Source: Gammaproteobacteria bacterium
Lineage (GTDB): Bacteria > Pseudomonadota > Gammaproteobacteria > JAIEPX01
Assembly (NCBI GenBank): GCA_019748175.1
Contig: JAIEPX010000007.1
Coordinates: 25,921 to 89,920 of the forward strand
Direction: 5' to 3'
DNA: 64,000 nt
Within the stretch, counting starts at the first letter, position 1. Each line of letters opens with the position of its first letter. Positions 45,041 through 54,739 of the stretch are shown here, in pieces. A program made the position numbers and the translations under genes. Under the pieces are notes generated by a model. It did not search any database and was not told the origin of the DNA. It saw only the letters and a program-made list of their open reading frames with translations.

Positions 45041-47157
45041 TAGCGCTTTACCTTTTTAATGGAGGTGTGCTCTCGACGGATATAGCTAATTATAACGGGT
45101 ATAAACAACACAAGGAATAATCCTATGATCACCATAATAGGCCAAATACGGGGGTGATTCCATTTCGAGATTAATTTTGCCCTCAAAGAAGGATTTAGAT
45201 CAACAAATTTCAATGTATTATTGGCGATAACGTTTATTTTAACAGGCGACATCCACTGATGATTCAATACATAATCCTTAGGGAAAACCCCGAAGACCCA
45301 TGGAGCATCTTGGCGCACTATGTCAATCATTTTCTGTATAATGGCGGCTCTTTCATCAGAATTTTCCATGTTTTTCATTTTATCAAACAATTGATCGAAT
45401 TCAGAATTAGTATAATTTGCCGCATTCTCTCCCCCATATTTTACTTTTCCGTTAGGGCCATACAGCAAGAAAAGAAAATTTTCTGGATCAGGATAGTCAG
45501 CATTCCAACCCCACATAAAAATCTGCTCAGCACCTGTTCTCATGTTTTCTTGAAATCGATTGTATTCGGTACTGCGGATGTTGAGCTCAATGTTTAATTT
45601 GGCGAATTGTTTTCTCAGCCAATCAAATCGGGCTTTATCGTCGGGCCCGCTCGATGAAGGCACATCGTAATTTAGCAGTAATGGTTGCCCTGAGCGTTCA
45701 TCTCGTCCATTCGGGTATCCTGCTTCACTCAATAATTGTTTAGCCTGCACTAACGATAAATGTGTCACAGCATTTTTATCATCCACATAACCAAAAATTC
45801 CTGGAGGAATTGGCCCTTGAGCAGCTAACCCACGACCATTATCAAATATGGCAATATATTCGTTGAAATCGATCGCTGCTGAAATAGCCTGCCTCAATTT
45901 CTTACTTTTCTCACTGGTACCACCCACTATAGGATCCAACATATTAAAACCCATATAAAAAATACTCGGGCTGACGACTGTTTCTAATCGAATCCCATGA
46001 TCTTTTAATTCGGGCGTCAAATCGGGCACACCATTTTCATCAACTCGTATCGCCTGATCAAAACTATCTGAACCTATTGCTGAACTATCATAAAAACCTT
46101 GTAGGAATTTATTCCAACGTGGAATCGATTCTTTCTCGAGTGTATAAACAAATTTTTTAACAAGCGGCAGTTTTTTCCCAGCATTGACTAAATAGCCCTT
46201 TGCAATATCACTAGAATCATCACTAACCCCCGGAAAATAATCACGTTGATAAAATGGATTCTCACGTAACACCATACGCTGATTAGGATTATTTTCTGAT
46301 AAATAATAAGGCCCGGTACCCACAGGAAACCATGCTAATGTTAAATTATGCTCACTCAGTCCTGGTTGCGAATAAAATCTATCAACCTCCCACGGGACCG
46401 GTGAAAAAAATGGCATAGCAAGCCAATAACTAAATTGAGGATATTTTCCTTTTAATGTAATTTGAAAACGGTACGCATCAATTTTCTTCACGCCTGATAT
46501 TTCGAGATCTCGCAAATCAATTGCACTCTTTTTCTTCATCATCTCCAATATAGCGTCGTGAAATTCTTTCATACCTACAATATATTGTGACATTACTCCG
46601 TAAATGGGCGAGGAAACCCGAGGATCAGCAAGTCTTTTTATTTCATAAATATAATCGTCAGAAACTAATTCGCGAGTACCGTTAACGGAAAAATCACTCA
46701 ACTCATCTATTGATTCAAGTACATCCTCATTCATTTGATGATAATTAAACTGACCATTTTCTTGACGAACAAAGGCGGGATGCGGATGATAATAAATTTT
46801 TGGCTTTATTGTAATATCATATCGACTGAAAACAACTCCATTTTCATTCACAATATCAACCTTTGGAAGTGAGGCTGCAGTTAATGGTTCCAACGTATAA
46901 GGACGCTTAAGGTAATTATACTGAAGAAGTGGTTCATATATTTGCGCAGTGAATCGGACCTCATCTGCCGAATAGGATTTGGCAGGATCCAGTGTTTTAG
47001 GGGGTTCAGAAAAAGAACTGTATCCGATCTTTTCATCCATGGCATCAGATTCGTGTGGATTATTCCATACTTGATCACATCCGATCATTCCTAAAATAAG
47101 GAATGATACTGCCAACAATTTTTTGTAATGCTTAATCCGTAAGCTCATAAAATCCAT
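45040..47157 (-). CDS. yejA: Peptide ABC transporter substrate-binding lipoprotein (YejA-like)
   Basis: 705 residues (possibly 702 from the second ATG at 47148). The lipoprotein signal peptide has lipobox LGMIGC. The SBP_bac_5 domain (about 40-640) has EPPKTLDPAKSYSADEV and the typical end FGVFPKDYVLNHQW. Unusually, a membrane helix (IWPIMVIIGLFLVLFIPVII) and a basic tail end the protein, so it may be fixed to the inner membrane at both ends. It feeds the YejB/E/F transporter. A promoter for the operon would lie in 47158-47231, where nothing clear is seen. Confidence 0.85.
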   Translation of the reverse strand: MDFMSLRIKHYKKLLAVSFLILGMIGCDQVWNNPHESDAMDEKIGYSSFSEPPKTLDPAKSYSADEVRFTAQIYEPLLQYNYLKRPYTLEPLTAASLPKVDIVNENGVVFSRYDITIKPKIYYHPHPAFVRQENGQFNYHQMNEDVLESIDELSDFSVNGTRELVSDDYIYEIKRLADPRVSSPIYGVMSQYIVGMKEFHDAILEMMKKKSAIDLRDLEISGVKKIDAYRFQITLKGKYPQFSYWLAMPFFSPVPWEVDRFYSQPGLSEHNLTLAWFPVGTGPYYLSENNPNQRMVLRENPFYQRDYFPGVSDDSSDIAKGYLVNAGKKLPLVKKFVYTLEKESIPRWNKFLQGFYDSSAIGSDSFDQAIRVDENGVPDLTPELKDHGIRLETVVSPSIFYMGFNMLDPIVGGTSEKSKKLRQAISAAIDFNEYIAIFDNGRGLAAQGPIPPGIFGYVDDKNAVTHLSLVQAKQLLSEAGYPNGRDERSGQPLLLNYDVPSSSGPDDKARFDWLRKQFAKLNIELNIRSTEYNRFQENMRTGAEQIFMWGWNADYPDPENFLFLLYGPNGKVKYGGENAANYTNSEFDQLFDKMKNMENSDERAAIIQKMIDIVRQDAPWVFGVFPKDYVLNHQWMSPVKINVIANNTLKFVDLNPSLRAKLISKWNHPRIWPIMVIIGLFLVLFIPVIISYIRREHTSIKKVKR

Positions 47158-47231
47158 TCGTGAAGGATGTATTGATACAATGAAAGGATAACAGAGTGTT
47201 AGGTCAATTCACAAATACTGTTTGTTAACCA

Positions 47232-48167
47232 TTATAATGAACAACTTGAGCCAGCTGCAGACCCTGACGGGCCATCATCTTTCGGCCCCCTACCCTTCCG
47301 TTGAAAAAAATTTGATATTTTAACTGGCAAGGAAGTTCTACGCGGATTTTTTTTTGACTCGGGCAACTCTTTGCTTCGAGGTTGATTTTTTTCAATGCGT
47401 ATGGGTGACGACGGAGGAGTTGGAGTATGAGACTTAATCATTGAACTTCTTTTATACGAGCTATTCCTGAATTCATATGAACTTTTTTGAACTCGCCGAT
47501 CCTGCTCGATCGAATCCACTTCTTTCGTTAAATCGTATTTAGCAGACATACCCTGATCTTGTTTTATTGGACTGATCGGTGTTTCTCTGGGTGAAAAGGG
47601 CACCGGCACTTTATGATGAGTATCAGAACTGAGCTCTTCTTGTCTTAACCGAGGCATTGAAATGGTAACTTTGGGTGTTTTACGTTCTTCATCACATGGC
47701 TCACACAAAAATGAAATTAATGGAGTTAACCACTCTTTTTCTTCCTTACCCTTAAATTCCACATTATCTTTTAGTTCATCTCGAACCGCCACTTTAAAGA
47801 TCTCGATAATTTGTGGCAACCACTCATTCTCTAAATTTTTTTTAAATTCCGAACCTTCTTGTAGTATTTCGCTCAAAGCTTCTTGAACCATCTCTCTAAA
47901 TTCAGAATAATCACTTAACACCGTCCTACAAATCATTTTCTTTACAAGTTTTTGTGTATCTATGACCCGCCCAGTATCTTTCGATGAATTTCTTTGAGTT
48001 TCAGCCTTAATATCATAGAGAATCGAATCTAAAAAACGAATAAATATTTGATGACTAGAATTTCCTCGATCAATTTTTAGAGAAATGACATCACACAATT
48101 CTGAAAAGGTATTAAATTTGCTTGCAGGGCCTTCTTGAGCCCCCTTGGATTCCATATGAACTTCCAT
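47232..48167 (-). CDS. Unknown protein with basic, Pro/Ser-rich C-terminus
   Basis: 311 residues, not recognised. The first 160 are charged and helical (FSELCDVISLKIDRGNSSHQ ... LENEWLPQIIEIFKVAVRDE). The remaining 150 are low-complexity, with Pro-Ser-Arg stretches (TPTPPSSPIR, RRTSLPVKISNFFQRKGRG) ending SSCSL. No signal peptide or membrane helix. The Pro-rich disordered tail is typical of secreted effectors in Legionellales, but this is inference. The ATG follows a run of Gs that could serve as ribosome site. Confidence 0.55.
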   Translation of the reverse strand: MEVHMESKGAQEGPASKFNTFSELCDVISLKIDRGNSSHQIFIRFLDSILYDIKAETQRNSSKDTGRVIDTQKLVKKMICRTVLSDYSEFREMVQEALSEILQEGSEFKKNLENEWLPQIIEIFKVAVRDELKDNVEFKGKEEKEWLTPLISFLCEPCDEERKTPKVTISMPRLRQEELSSDTHHKVPVPFSPRETPISPIKQDQGMSAKYDLTKEVDSIEQDRRVQKSSYEFRNSSYKRSSMIKSHTPTPPSSPIRIEKNQPRSKELPESKKNPRRTSLPVKISNFFQRKGRGPKDDGPSGSAAGSSCSL

Positions 48168-48745
48168 GATACCCCCCCATTTATCCTAAAACATACAATC
48201 CTCAGCAAGTACATAATATCCCTGGCCAGGCCCCAAATCTAGAGAGCTTCTACCCTATCCACTGTAATTTATTACCTATATAGTGACGGCGTCGCGTCTT
48301 GAGCTGTGAGAGGTTCGGCCAATTCGTTATTATAATATTGCGAGCAATTTTTCATTATTATGCAGTATCATTGTTTATTGGCAGTAAGCTTTACTCTGAA
48401 ACAGAGTTTTTGATCATAAATGAGCAATAGGGCAAGAATAGTAAACTGAGCTCTCTTCCTATATGGCGGAAGTAGTAGAATGACTTTAGGCTCCCCACTC
48501 AAAGGCGGGCATGCACACCACCATTCAAACACACTCCCTAACGTCTATTGCATTATAGTTCAGGTACAATATCCTCGTCCTACATGCTCACCTTAAGTAT
48601 AGCACATCTTTTCAATATTTCCTAAGTATGAACATTTAAATAGTATATATATAACAATCAAGCAATAAAATCTTATTAAATGGCTTTATATGCATGAACC
48701 TATTTAAAGCTCTTTTTTATCAGCTAGCTTTGATATAGTAACGTG
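48168..48745. other. Intergenic region, no gene supported
   Basis: 578 bases between divergent genes. The only structured element is ACTCTG-AAA-CAGAGT followed by TTTT (48393-48411), a terminator-like hairpin with no gene ahead of it on the plus strand. It could end an unannotated small RNA, but no promoter could be matched to it. Confidence 0.5.
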
Positions 48746-50941
48746 ATGACAACACTAAACAACATTATCCATGTCGCCATCGCAACACCCCTGCGACAAC
48801 ATTTTGATTACTTGCCACCTGAAAATGTTGATTTGACTCATCTGCAAGCCGGCACCCGAGTGTTGGTGCCCTTCGGCAGGCAAAATAAAGTGGGCATTGT
48901 TATCGGTATTGATGATCATTGCGATTTTCCCAGAGAGAAACTGAAACCTATCACAAAAATTCTTGATGATGAGCCTCTATTGGATGCTTCGATCATTGCC
49001 TTATGCGAATGGGCGAGTCGTTATTACCAACATCCATTGGGCGAAGTTCTGCATTCCGCTCTACCAACAATGGCGCGTAAAACCAACTCGCTCACGCAGT
49101 GCTCACATGATCATTTTTGCGCAAACACTCTAGAGGAACTTCCTAAACTGACAGTACGTCAACGCGCACTCCACGACACCTTATTAAAAACACCGGGTTT
49201 AACAGGCTCTCAATTAAAACAGCTTGGCTTTAGCCAAACAATTTTACGCACAGCTTTAGAAAAAAATATTATCTTCCCATCAATGAACCCCAGCTCGGAT
49301 AATTCTACCAATATTATTTCTAATCAAAGCAAACTTGAATTAAATCTTGAACAACAAAAAGCTGTAGAGGCAATTAATAAACAAAATAATTTTGAATGTT
49401 TTCTGCTTAATGGTGTAACTGGTAGTGGTAAAACGGAAATTTATTTACGTACAATCGAACAACGATTAATGCAAGGAAAACAAGCCATCGTCTTAGTCCC
49501 TGAGATAGGACTCACCCCTCAAACAATCGAACGATTCACTTCAAAATTTAATGTTCCTATTGCCGTTTTGCATTCGCGGCTTTCTGAAAACGAACGATTG
49601 TCAGCTTGGCTCGATGCACAATCTGGCCGAGCTAAAATTATTATTGGGACACGATCTGCCATTTTAACACCAGCGCCAAATTTGGGAATTATTATTCTCG
49701 ACGAAGAACATGATATTTCATTCAAACAACAATCACGATTTCGATATTCTGCGCGAGACCTTGCTGTAATGCGTTGTAAATTTTTAAATATCCCCATTAT
49801 TATGGGAAGTGCAACACCCTCCTTAGAAAGCATCTATAACGTTAATCAAAAACGCTTTACCGAACTTAGACTTCCACAACGCGTGGGCAATGCATCAGAA
49901 CTTCAATATAAAGTCATCGATTTGCGACACACCAAATTACAAAGCGGCTTATCACAAGAATTAATCGAAAGTATAAAGCAGCATTTGAATGCTGATAACC
50001 AAGTGCTGCTCTTTTTAAATCGTCGAGGTTATGCTCCTTTGATTTTATGTCATTCCTGCGGATGGACTGCTGATTGCCCACACTGCGACGCCAAATTAAC
50101 ATTTCATCAACAAAAAAATCAGTTATCCTGTCATCATTGCGGAACACAAAGACCACGCTACTCAACCTGTTTACAATGCAAGAGCGATCAATTAATCACT
50201 TTAGGATTAGGCACTGAGCGATTGGAACAGCAATTAAATAAATTATTTCCCAATATCGACATTATTCGGATTGATCAAGATACTACACGGGGAAAAAATT
50301 CATTACCTGATTTTTTAGAAAAAATAAAAAATGGCAAAAAACAAATTCTTATAGGAACACAAATGCTAGCAAAGGGCCATCATTTTCCCAATGTTACATT
50401 AGTGGGGCTCATTGATGTTGATAATGCTTTATTTTGCAGTGATTTTCGAGCCGTTGAAAGACTTGGACAATTAATTGTACAAGTTTCAGGTCGTGCAGGA
50501 CGCGAAGATAAAAGAGGAACTGTTATTATTCAATCTCATAATCCTACACACCCTTTACTCACCCAATTACTGACTCAAGGCTACCAATATTTTGCAGAAA
50601 ATTTATTGCAAGAACGCCGCGCCGTCAATTTACCTCCTTTTACTTATCTTGCTGTACTTCATGCTGAAAGCACAAAACCGCATCAGCTCAACGATTTTTT
50701 AACACAAGCTCGAGATGAAGGTTTATTAATCTCGGCTAACAGCCCGATCAAATTAATAGGCCCACTGCCTGCTCCAATGAATCGCAAGGCAGGGCGTCAT
50801 CGTTGTCAATTAATTATTCAAGCTGATCAACGACAAACATTGCAACAGTGGCTAACAACTTGGATTCAAAAACTATCTGCGAATAAATCAGGACAACGAA
50901 TTAGATGGGTTGTTGATGTCGATCCTGTTGATATGTCTTAG
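48746..50941 (+). CDS. priA: Primosomal protein N' (PriA helicase)
   Basis: 731 residues, against 732 in E. coli. It restarts stalled replication forks. The N-terminal DNA-binding domain (VAIATPLRQHFDYLPP) leads to the helicase: Walker A NGVTGSGKTEIYL, IILDEEHD and IIIGTRSAI. The zinc-binding cysteines are in CHSCGWTADCPHC and SCHHCGTQRPRYSTCLQC. ATG 48746 follows an in-frame GTG by one codon. No operon partners on its strand. Confidence 0.96.
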   Translation: MTTLNNIIHVAIATPLRQHFDYLPPENVDLTHLQAGTRVLVPFGRQNKVGIVIGIDDHCDFPREKLKPITKILDDEPLLDASIIALCEWASRYYQHPLGEVLHSALPTMARKTNSLTQCSHDHFCANTLEELPKLTVRQRALHDTLLKTPGLTGSQLKQLGFSQTILRTALEKNIIFPSMNPSSDNSTNIISNQSKLELNLEQQKAVEAINKQNNFECFLLNGVTGSGKTEIYLRTIEQRLMQGKQAIVLVPEIGLTPQTIERFTSKFNVPIAVLHSRLSENERLSAWLDAQSGRAKIIIGTRSAILTPAPNLGIIILDEEHDISFKQQSRFRYSARDLAVMRCKFLNIPIIMGSATPSLESIYNVNQKRFTELRLPQRVGNASELQYKVIDLRHTKLQSGLSQELIESIKQHLNADNQVLLFLNRRGYAPLILCHSCGWTADCPHCDAKLTFHQQKNQLSCHHCGTQRPRYSTCLQCKSDQLITLGLGTERLEQQLNKLFPNIDIIRIDQDTTRGKNSLPDFLEKIKNGKKQILIGTQMLAKGHHFPNVTLVGLIDVDNALFCSDFRAVERLGQLIVQVSGRAGREDKRGTVIIQSHNPTHPLLTQLLTQGYQYFAENLLQERRAVNLPPFTYLAVLHAESTKPHQLNDFLTQARDEGLLISANSPIKLIGPLPAPMNRKAGRHRCQLIIQADQRQTLQQWLTTWIQKLSANKSGQRIRWVVDVDPVDMS

Positions 50942-50982
50942 CATCTCTCAGTTAAAGATTTCGATATTGAATTTCAGCACAT

Positions 50983-51011
50983 AAAAAAAAGGGCCTCATT
51001 TTAGGCCCTTT
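50983..51011 (-). terminator. Terminator after the carbonic-anhydrase-like gene
   Basis: Stem AAAGGGCCT/AGGCCCTTT (50988-50996 and 51003-51011) with loop CATTTT. On the minus strand it is followed by eight Ts (complement of 50983-50990), so it ends transcription of the gene whose stop is at 51015. It may also act weakly on priA. Confidence 0.88.
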
Positions 51012-51014
51012 ACA

Positions 51015-51623
51015 TTAAATGCGTTCTCGGTCTTTTTCGCGATCACGATCGCGCTCGCGCGTTTCTAATCTTTCTCGTGCAATTTTAGCTTGAATTTCAG
51101 CCATATATTGATTTTTTAAATTGACATAATTTTGTGCGCTGTATTGAATAAATTGGCGATCTTCGTCGGTAAGTGCGCGTGCTTGTGCTGCTGGCGACCC
51201 CATATACACAAAGCCACTTTTTAATACCGTATTTGATGGAACTAAACTACCTGCACCAACGATTACATCGGATTCAATAACGGCACCATCCATGATAATC
51301 GCCCCAATTCCAATCAAACAGCGATCTTGAATCGTACAACCGTGCAGAATAGCACCATGCCCGACTGTAACTTCATTACCGATATTCACTTTATGACCAT
51401 TGCTATTAAATGGACTAGCGTGAGTAATATGCAGAATCGCACCATCTTGAATATTGGTAGAATTTCCAATCCGAATGGAATGCAAATCACCACGCAACAC
51501 TGCCATTGGCCATACAGAGCTGTCTTCCCCAATCTCGACATCTCCAACTAACAACGCGCTATGATCTACATAAGCTCCCATTGCTACATAGGGTTGTTTT
51601 GAATCGTAAATTCGCAAACTCAT
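51015..51623 (-). CDS. Gamma-carbonic-anhydrase-like hexapeptide-repeat protein
   Basis: 202 residues of left-handed beta-helix. The hexapeptide turns are VGDVEIGEDSSVWPMAVLRG, IRIGNSTNIQDGAILH, VTVGHGAILHGCTI and IGIGAIIMDGAVI. Metal-ligand His candidates are in ILHIT and VGHGAILHG, as in YrdA/CaiE/PaaY proteins. Activity as a carbonic anhydrase is unproven for most of this group. The C-terminus adds an unusual charged tail of alternating Arg/Glu/Asp. ATG 51623 follows AAAAGGAGTG. Confidence 0.9.
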   Translation of the reverse strand: MSLRIYDSKQPYVAMGAYVDHSALLVGDVEIGEDSSVWPMAVLRGDLHSIRIGNSTNIQDGAILHITHASPFNSNGHKVNIGNEVTVGHGAILHGCTIQDRCLIGIGAIIMDGAVIESDVIVGAGSLVPSNTVLKSGFVYMGSPAAQARALTDEDRQFIQYSAQNYVNLKNQYMAEIQAKIARERLETRERDRDREKDRERI

Positions 51624-51931
51624 ATTCACTCCTTTTTGAGTTAACAATTATTCTTAATCTAACCATAATGGTTTAAGCCACCCGCTCAACGTGATTTATA
51701 CTTGGATTTTCAATGTATTACAACACGAAATTATCGGTAACTACTGTTATCGACCATACATCCTGTTAATAAAGAGGAAAAAAATGCTAAAACATGCCCG
51801 CTATCTTTATAACATATTGATTTTAAAGCATTTTTTGTAGGCAACCGGCGCACCTAGATAACTGGTTCTCTGGTCAGATCCGAAAAGTGTAGTATACTAT
51901 CAATTTCAACCCAAATGTTAGGATCACCGCC
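51624..51931. other. Intergenic region upstream of prlC
   Basis: 308 bases between divergent genes. I see no RNA gene or repeat. An 18-codon frame at 51784 follows a good AAGAGGAA site but is too short to support. Confidence 0.5.
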
Positions 51932-53992
51932 ATGCTTGATAGCCAATTATCCTCGTCCGTAGACAACTCTACTCTCCCGTCATTTTCTACAATTAATGCT
52001 GCAGAAATTGTACCTACAGTTGAACGACTTATCATAGAAAATAAAAAAACGATTACTTCACTGCTTCAGCAATCGAGTGAGTATACCTGGGAAAATTTAA
52101 TTTCGCCGATTGAAGAAATTGAAGATGAGTTTCACCGATACTGGTCACGCATAAATCATTGCCACCATGTTGTTGACACTCCGGAATTACGTGATAGTTA
52201 CAATGCGTGCTTACCTCTGATCAGCGAATATGGATCTTGGATTTCTCAAAATGAATCCTTATATAACGCTATAAATTCAATATCTCAAAGTGAGCAATAT
52301 CAGAAATTAAGTATTGCTCAGAAAAAATCTATTGATAATTCGCTGCGGGATTTTCGTTTAGCGGGCGTGCATTTGCCTGTAGACAAAAAAGCCGAATTTG
52401 CTGAATTGAATAAAGAATTAAGCCAACTCACAAGTCAGTTTGAACAAAATGTGCTGGACTCTACGCAAGCCTGGACTAAACATATCACCGACGAAAAAGA
52501 ATTAACTGGATTACCTGAAAGCGCAATGATGGCCTCAAAAGCCTTTGCAAAAGAACATGAACTCGAAGGTTGGCTATTAAACTTACACGCGCCTACTTAC
52601 ATCGCAGTGATGACTTACGCCGACTCACGAGAATTGCGGCAAGAAATGTACACGGCTTATGTTACTCGCGCTTCTGATCAAGCTAAAGCAAGCAACAATC
52701 AGCAGTGGGACAATACAAATTTGATGGAAAAACTATTGCTCGTCCGTCACCAACAAGCTCAATTATTGGGATTTCCAAATTATCCCACGTATTCATTAAC
52801 ACCTAAAATGGCTAAAGACCCAGAGATGGTACTGAGTTTTCTCAATGAGCTCACGCAGGCATCTATCAATAAAGCGCGAAAAGAATTTCAGGAATTATCC
52901 GAATTTGCTCGCCAACAACATCAGATCAATGAACTGGCCGCATGGGATGTCGGTTATTTCAGTGAAAAATTACAGAAACATCGATATGATATATCGCAAG
53001 ATGACATCAGACCCTACTTCCCAGTCGACCGAGTTTTATCCGGATTATTTTCGATAGCTCACAAATTATATGGCATTACTATTAAACCGGTTGAAGATGC
53101 AGACACGTGGCATCCCGATGTTCGATGCTTCGCACTCTATGATGAATATCAAAATATTCGCGCATATTTCTACATGGATCTTTATGCCCGAAAAAATAAA
53201 CGCGGTGGCGCTTGGATGGATCAATGCCAAAATCGTCGCATTACAAAAAATGGAAATTTACAATTACCTATAGCTTATTTAGTATGCAATTTGAATTCTC
53301 CTGTCGAAGATCGTCCAGCACTTTTTAACCATGATGAAGTCATCACAATTTTTCACGAATTTGGCCATGGATTACACCATATGTTATCGCAGATTGATGT
53401 CCCAGAGGTATCAGGATGCAATGGAGTACCTTGGGATGCAGTCGAATTACCGAGTCAATTTATGGAGAATTGGTGCTGGGAAAGAGAAGGCTTAGATTTA
53501 TTGACGCAACATTACAAGACACATGAACCTTTACCAGAACAATTGTATCAAAAACTTATCGCTGCAAAGAATTTCCAATCCGCAATGCAAATGGTTCGAC
53601 AGTTGGAATTCGCGTTATTTGATTTTCGGATGTATCTCGAATTTGATCCAAGCCGAAAAAATCAAATTCAGGAAATTCTTGATGACGTCCGTTCTAAAAT
53701 CACTGTCGTTCCAATTCCAAAATTCAACCGCTTTCAACACGGGTTTACACACATCTTTTCAGGTGGATACTCAGCAGGCTATTACAGCTACAAATGGGCT
53801 GAAGTACTTTCGGCTGATGCGTTCAGCAAGTTTGAAGAAGAAGGGATTTTCAATACGGCAACAGGCCGAAAATTTATGCACACCATTCTAGAACAAGGCG
53901 GTTCAAAAGATCCGATGGATTTATTTATTGAATTTCGTGGCCGAAAACCCACGATTCAGGCATTATTACGTCATAATGGAATTATTGATTAA
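51932..53992 (+). CDS. prlC: Oligopeptidase A (M3 metallopeptidase)
   Basis: 686 residues (680 in E. coli). The zinc motif HEFGH is at about 475-479 (FHEFGHGLHHML), with the third ligand Glu in WDAVELPSQFMENW. The N-terminal helical part includes EEIEDEFHRYWSRINHCHHV. It degrades cytoplasmic peptides, including cleaved signal peptides. An AGGA site precedes the ATG. rpiA starts 14 bases after the stop, probably co-transcribed. Confidence 0.95.
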   Translation: MLDSQLSSSVDNSTLPSFSTINAAEIVPTVERLIIENKKTITSLLQQSSEYTWENLISPIEEIEDEFHRYWSRINHCHHVVDTPELRDSYNACLPLISEYGSWISQNESLYNAINSISQSEQYQKLSIAQKKSIDNSLRDFRLAGVHLPVDKKAEFAELNKELSQLTSQFEQNVLDSTQAWTKHITDEKELTGLPESAMMASKAFAKEHELEGWLLNLHAPTYIAVMTYADSRELRQEMYTAYVTRASDQAKASNNQQWDNTNLMEKLLLVRHQQAQLLGFPNYPTYSLTPKMAKDPEMVLSFLNELTQASINKARKEFQELSEFARQQHQINELAAWDVGYFSEKLQKHRYDISQDDIRPYFPVDRVLSGLFSIAHKLYGITIKPVEDADTWHPDVRCFALYDEYQNIRAYFYMDLYARKNKRGGAWMDQCQNRRITKNGNLQLPIAYLVCNLNSPVEDRPALFNHDEVITIFHEFGHGLHHMLSQIDVPEVSGCNGVPWDAVELPSQFMENWCWEREGLDLLTQHYKTHEPLPEQLYQKLIAAKNFQSAMQMVRQLEFALFDFRMYLEFDPSRKNQIQEILDDVRSKITVVPIPKFNRFQHGFTHIFSGGYSAGYYSYKWAEVLSADAFSKFEEEGIFNTATGRKFMHTILEQGGSKDPMDLFIEFRGRKPTIQALLRHNGIID

Positions 53993-54006
53993 TTTTAGGA
54001 GTTAAC

Positions 54007-54672
54007 ATGGACCAAGAAAGTCTTAAAAAGCAATGTGCAGAGGCGGCGATTCAATATGTTCATGATGACACCATCATCGGAGTTGGAACAGGATCAACTG
54101 TAAAATATTTTATTGAGGCTCTTGGCAAAATCAAAGGTCGCATAGCAGGTACCGTAGCAAGTTCTGTAGAAACAGAAAAGCAACTGAAATCGCTCGGAAT
54201 TCCAGTGCTTGATTTAAATGCAGCAAGCCGCATCAGCCTCTATGTTGATGGCGCCGATGAAGCGAATCAATACGGTTATTTAATTAAGGGACGGGGTGGC
54301 GCACTGACCCGAGAAAAAATTCTGGCCAATGTCACTGAAAAATTTATTTGTATCATCGATGAAAGTAAATATGTTGATATTTTAGGACGTAATTCACCAG
54401 TGCCCCTCGAAGTGATTCCTATGGCACGCAGTTTAGTGGGACGTAAAATTGTTGGACTCAATGGAAACCCGGTTTATCGTGAAAACTACCTCACTGACAA
54501 TGGCAATATCGTTATCGACGCTTATAACCTTAATATCAGCAAACCTCTAGAGCTTGAAAACGCCCTAAATTGCATCCCAGGGGTGGTTGAAAACGGTCTA
54601 TTTGCGCACCGTCCAGCCGATATCATCCTTATCGCCCGAGCCAATGGCATCGAGACGATAAAGCCACGTTAG
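54007..54672 (+). CDS. rpiA: Ribose-5-phosphate isomerase A
   Basis: 221 residues. It interconverts ribose-5-phosphate and ribulose-5-phosphate, feeding prs with ribose-5-phosphate. Motifs: IGVGTGSTVKYFIEAL (phosphate loop), YVDGADEAN and the catalytic-region KGRGGALTREKILA. AGGAGTTAAC precedes the ATG. Complete and of standard length. Confidence 0.96.
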   Translation: MDQESLKKQCAEAAIQYVHDDTIIGVGTGSTVKYFIEALGKIKGRIAGTVASSVETEKQLKSLGIPVLDLNAASRISLYVDGADEANQYGYLIKGRGGALTREKILANVTEKFICIIDESKYVDILGRNSPVPLEVIPMARSLVGRKIVGLNGNPVYRENYLTDNGNIVIDAYNLNISKPLELENALNCIPGVVENGLFAHRPADIILIARANGIETIKPR

Positions 54673-54701
54673 CCTGGGTACCCACAAAAAACTCTCCCAT
54701 T

Positions 54702-54710
54702 TGCTATAAT
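54702..54710 (+). promoter_or_regulatory. Extended -10 promoter before the YbaK-like gene
   Basis: TGCTATAAT, a consensus extended -10, lies 30 bases before the ATG at 54740 and after the rpiA stop. No good -35 is needed or seen. Confidence 0.6.
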
Positions 54711-54739
54711 GAAAGTAACGCAGTAGCAAGGAGAGTGAC

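Noticed and set aside
47232..48167. C-terminal SSCSL of the 311-residue unknown protein as a second CaaX box
   Set aside because: The Cys is third from the end, not fourth, so the rule is not met.
48393..48411. Terminator-like hairpin ACTCTG/CAGAGT with T-tract
   Set aside because: No transcript upstream on the plus strand could be supported; short AT-rich stem may be chance.
51784..51840. Short frame with a strong AAGAGGAA site
   Set aside because: Only 18 codons with no conserved feature; not enough to call a gene.
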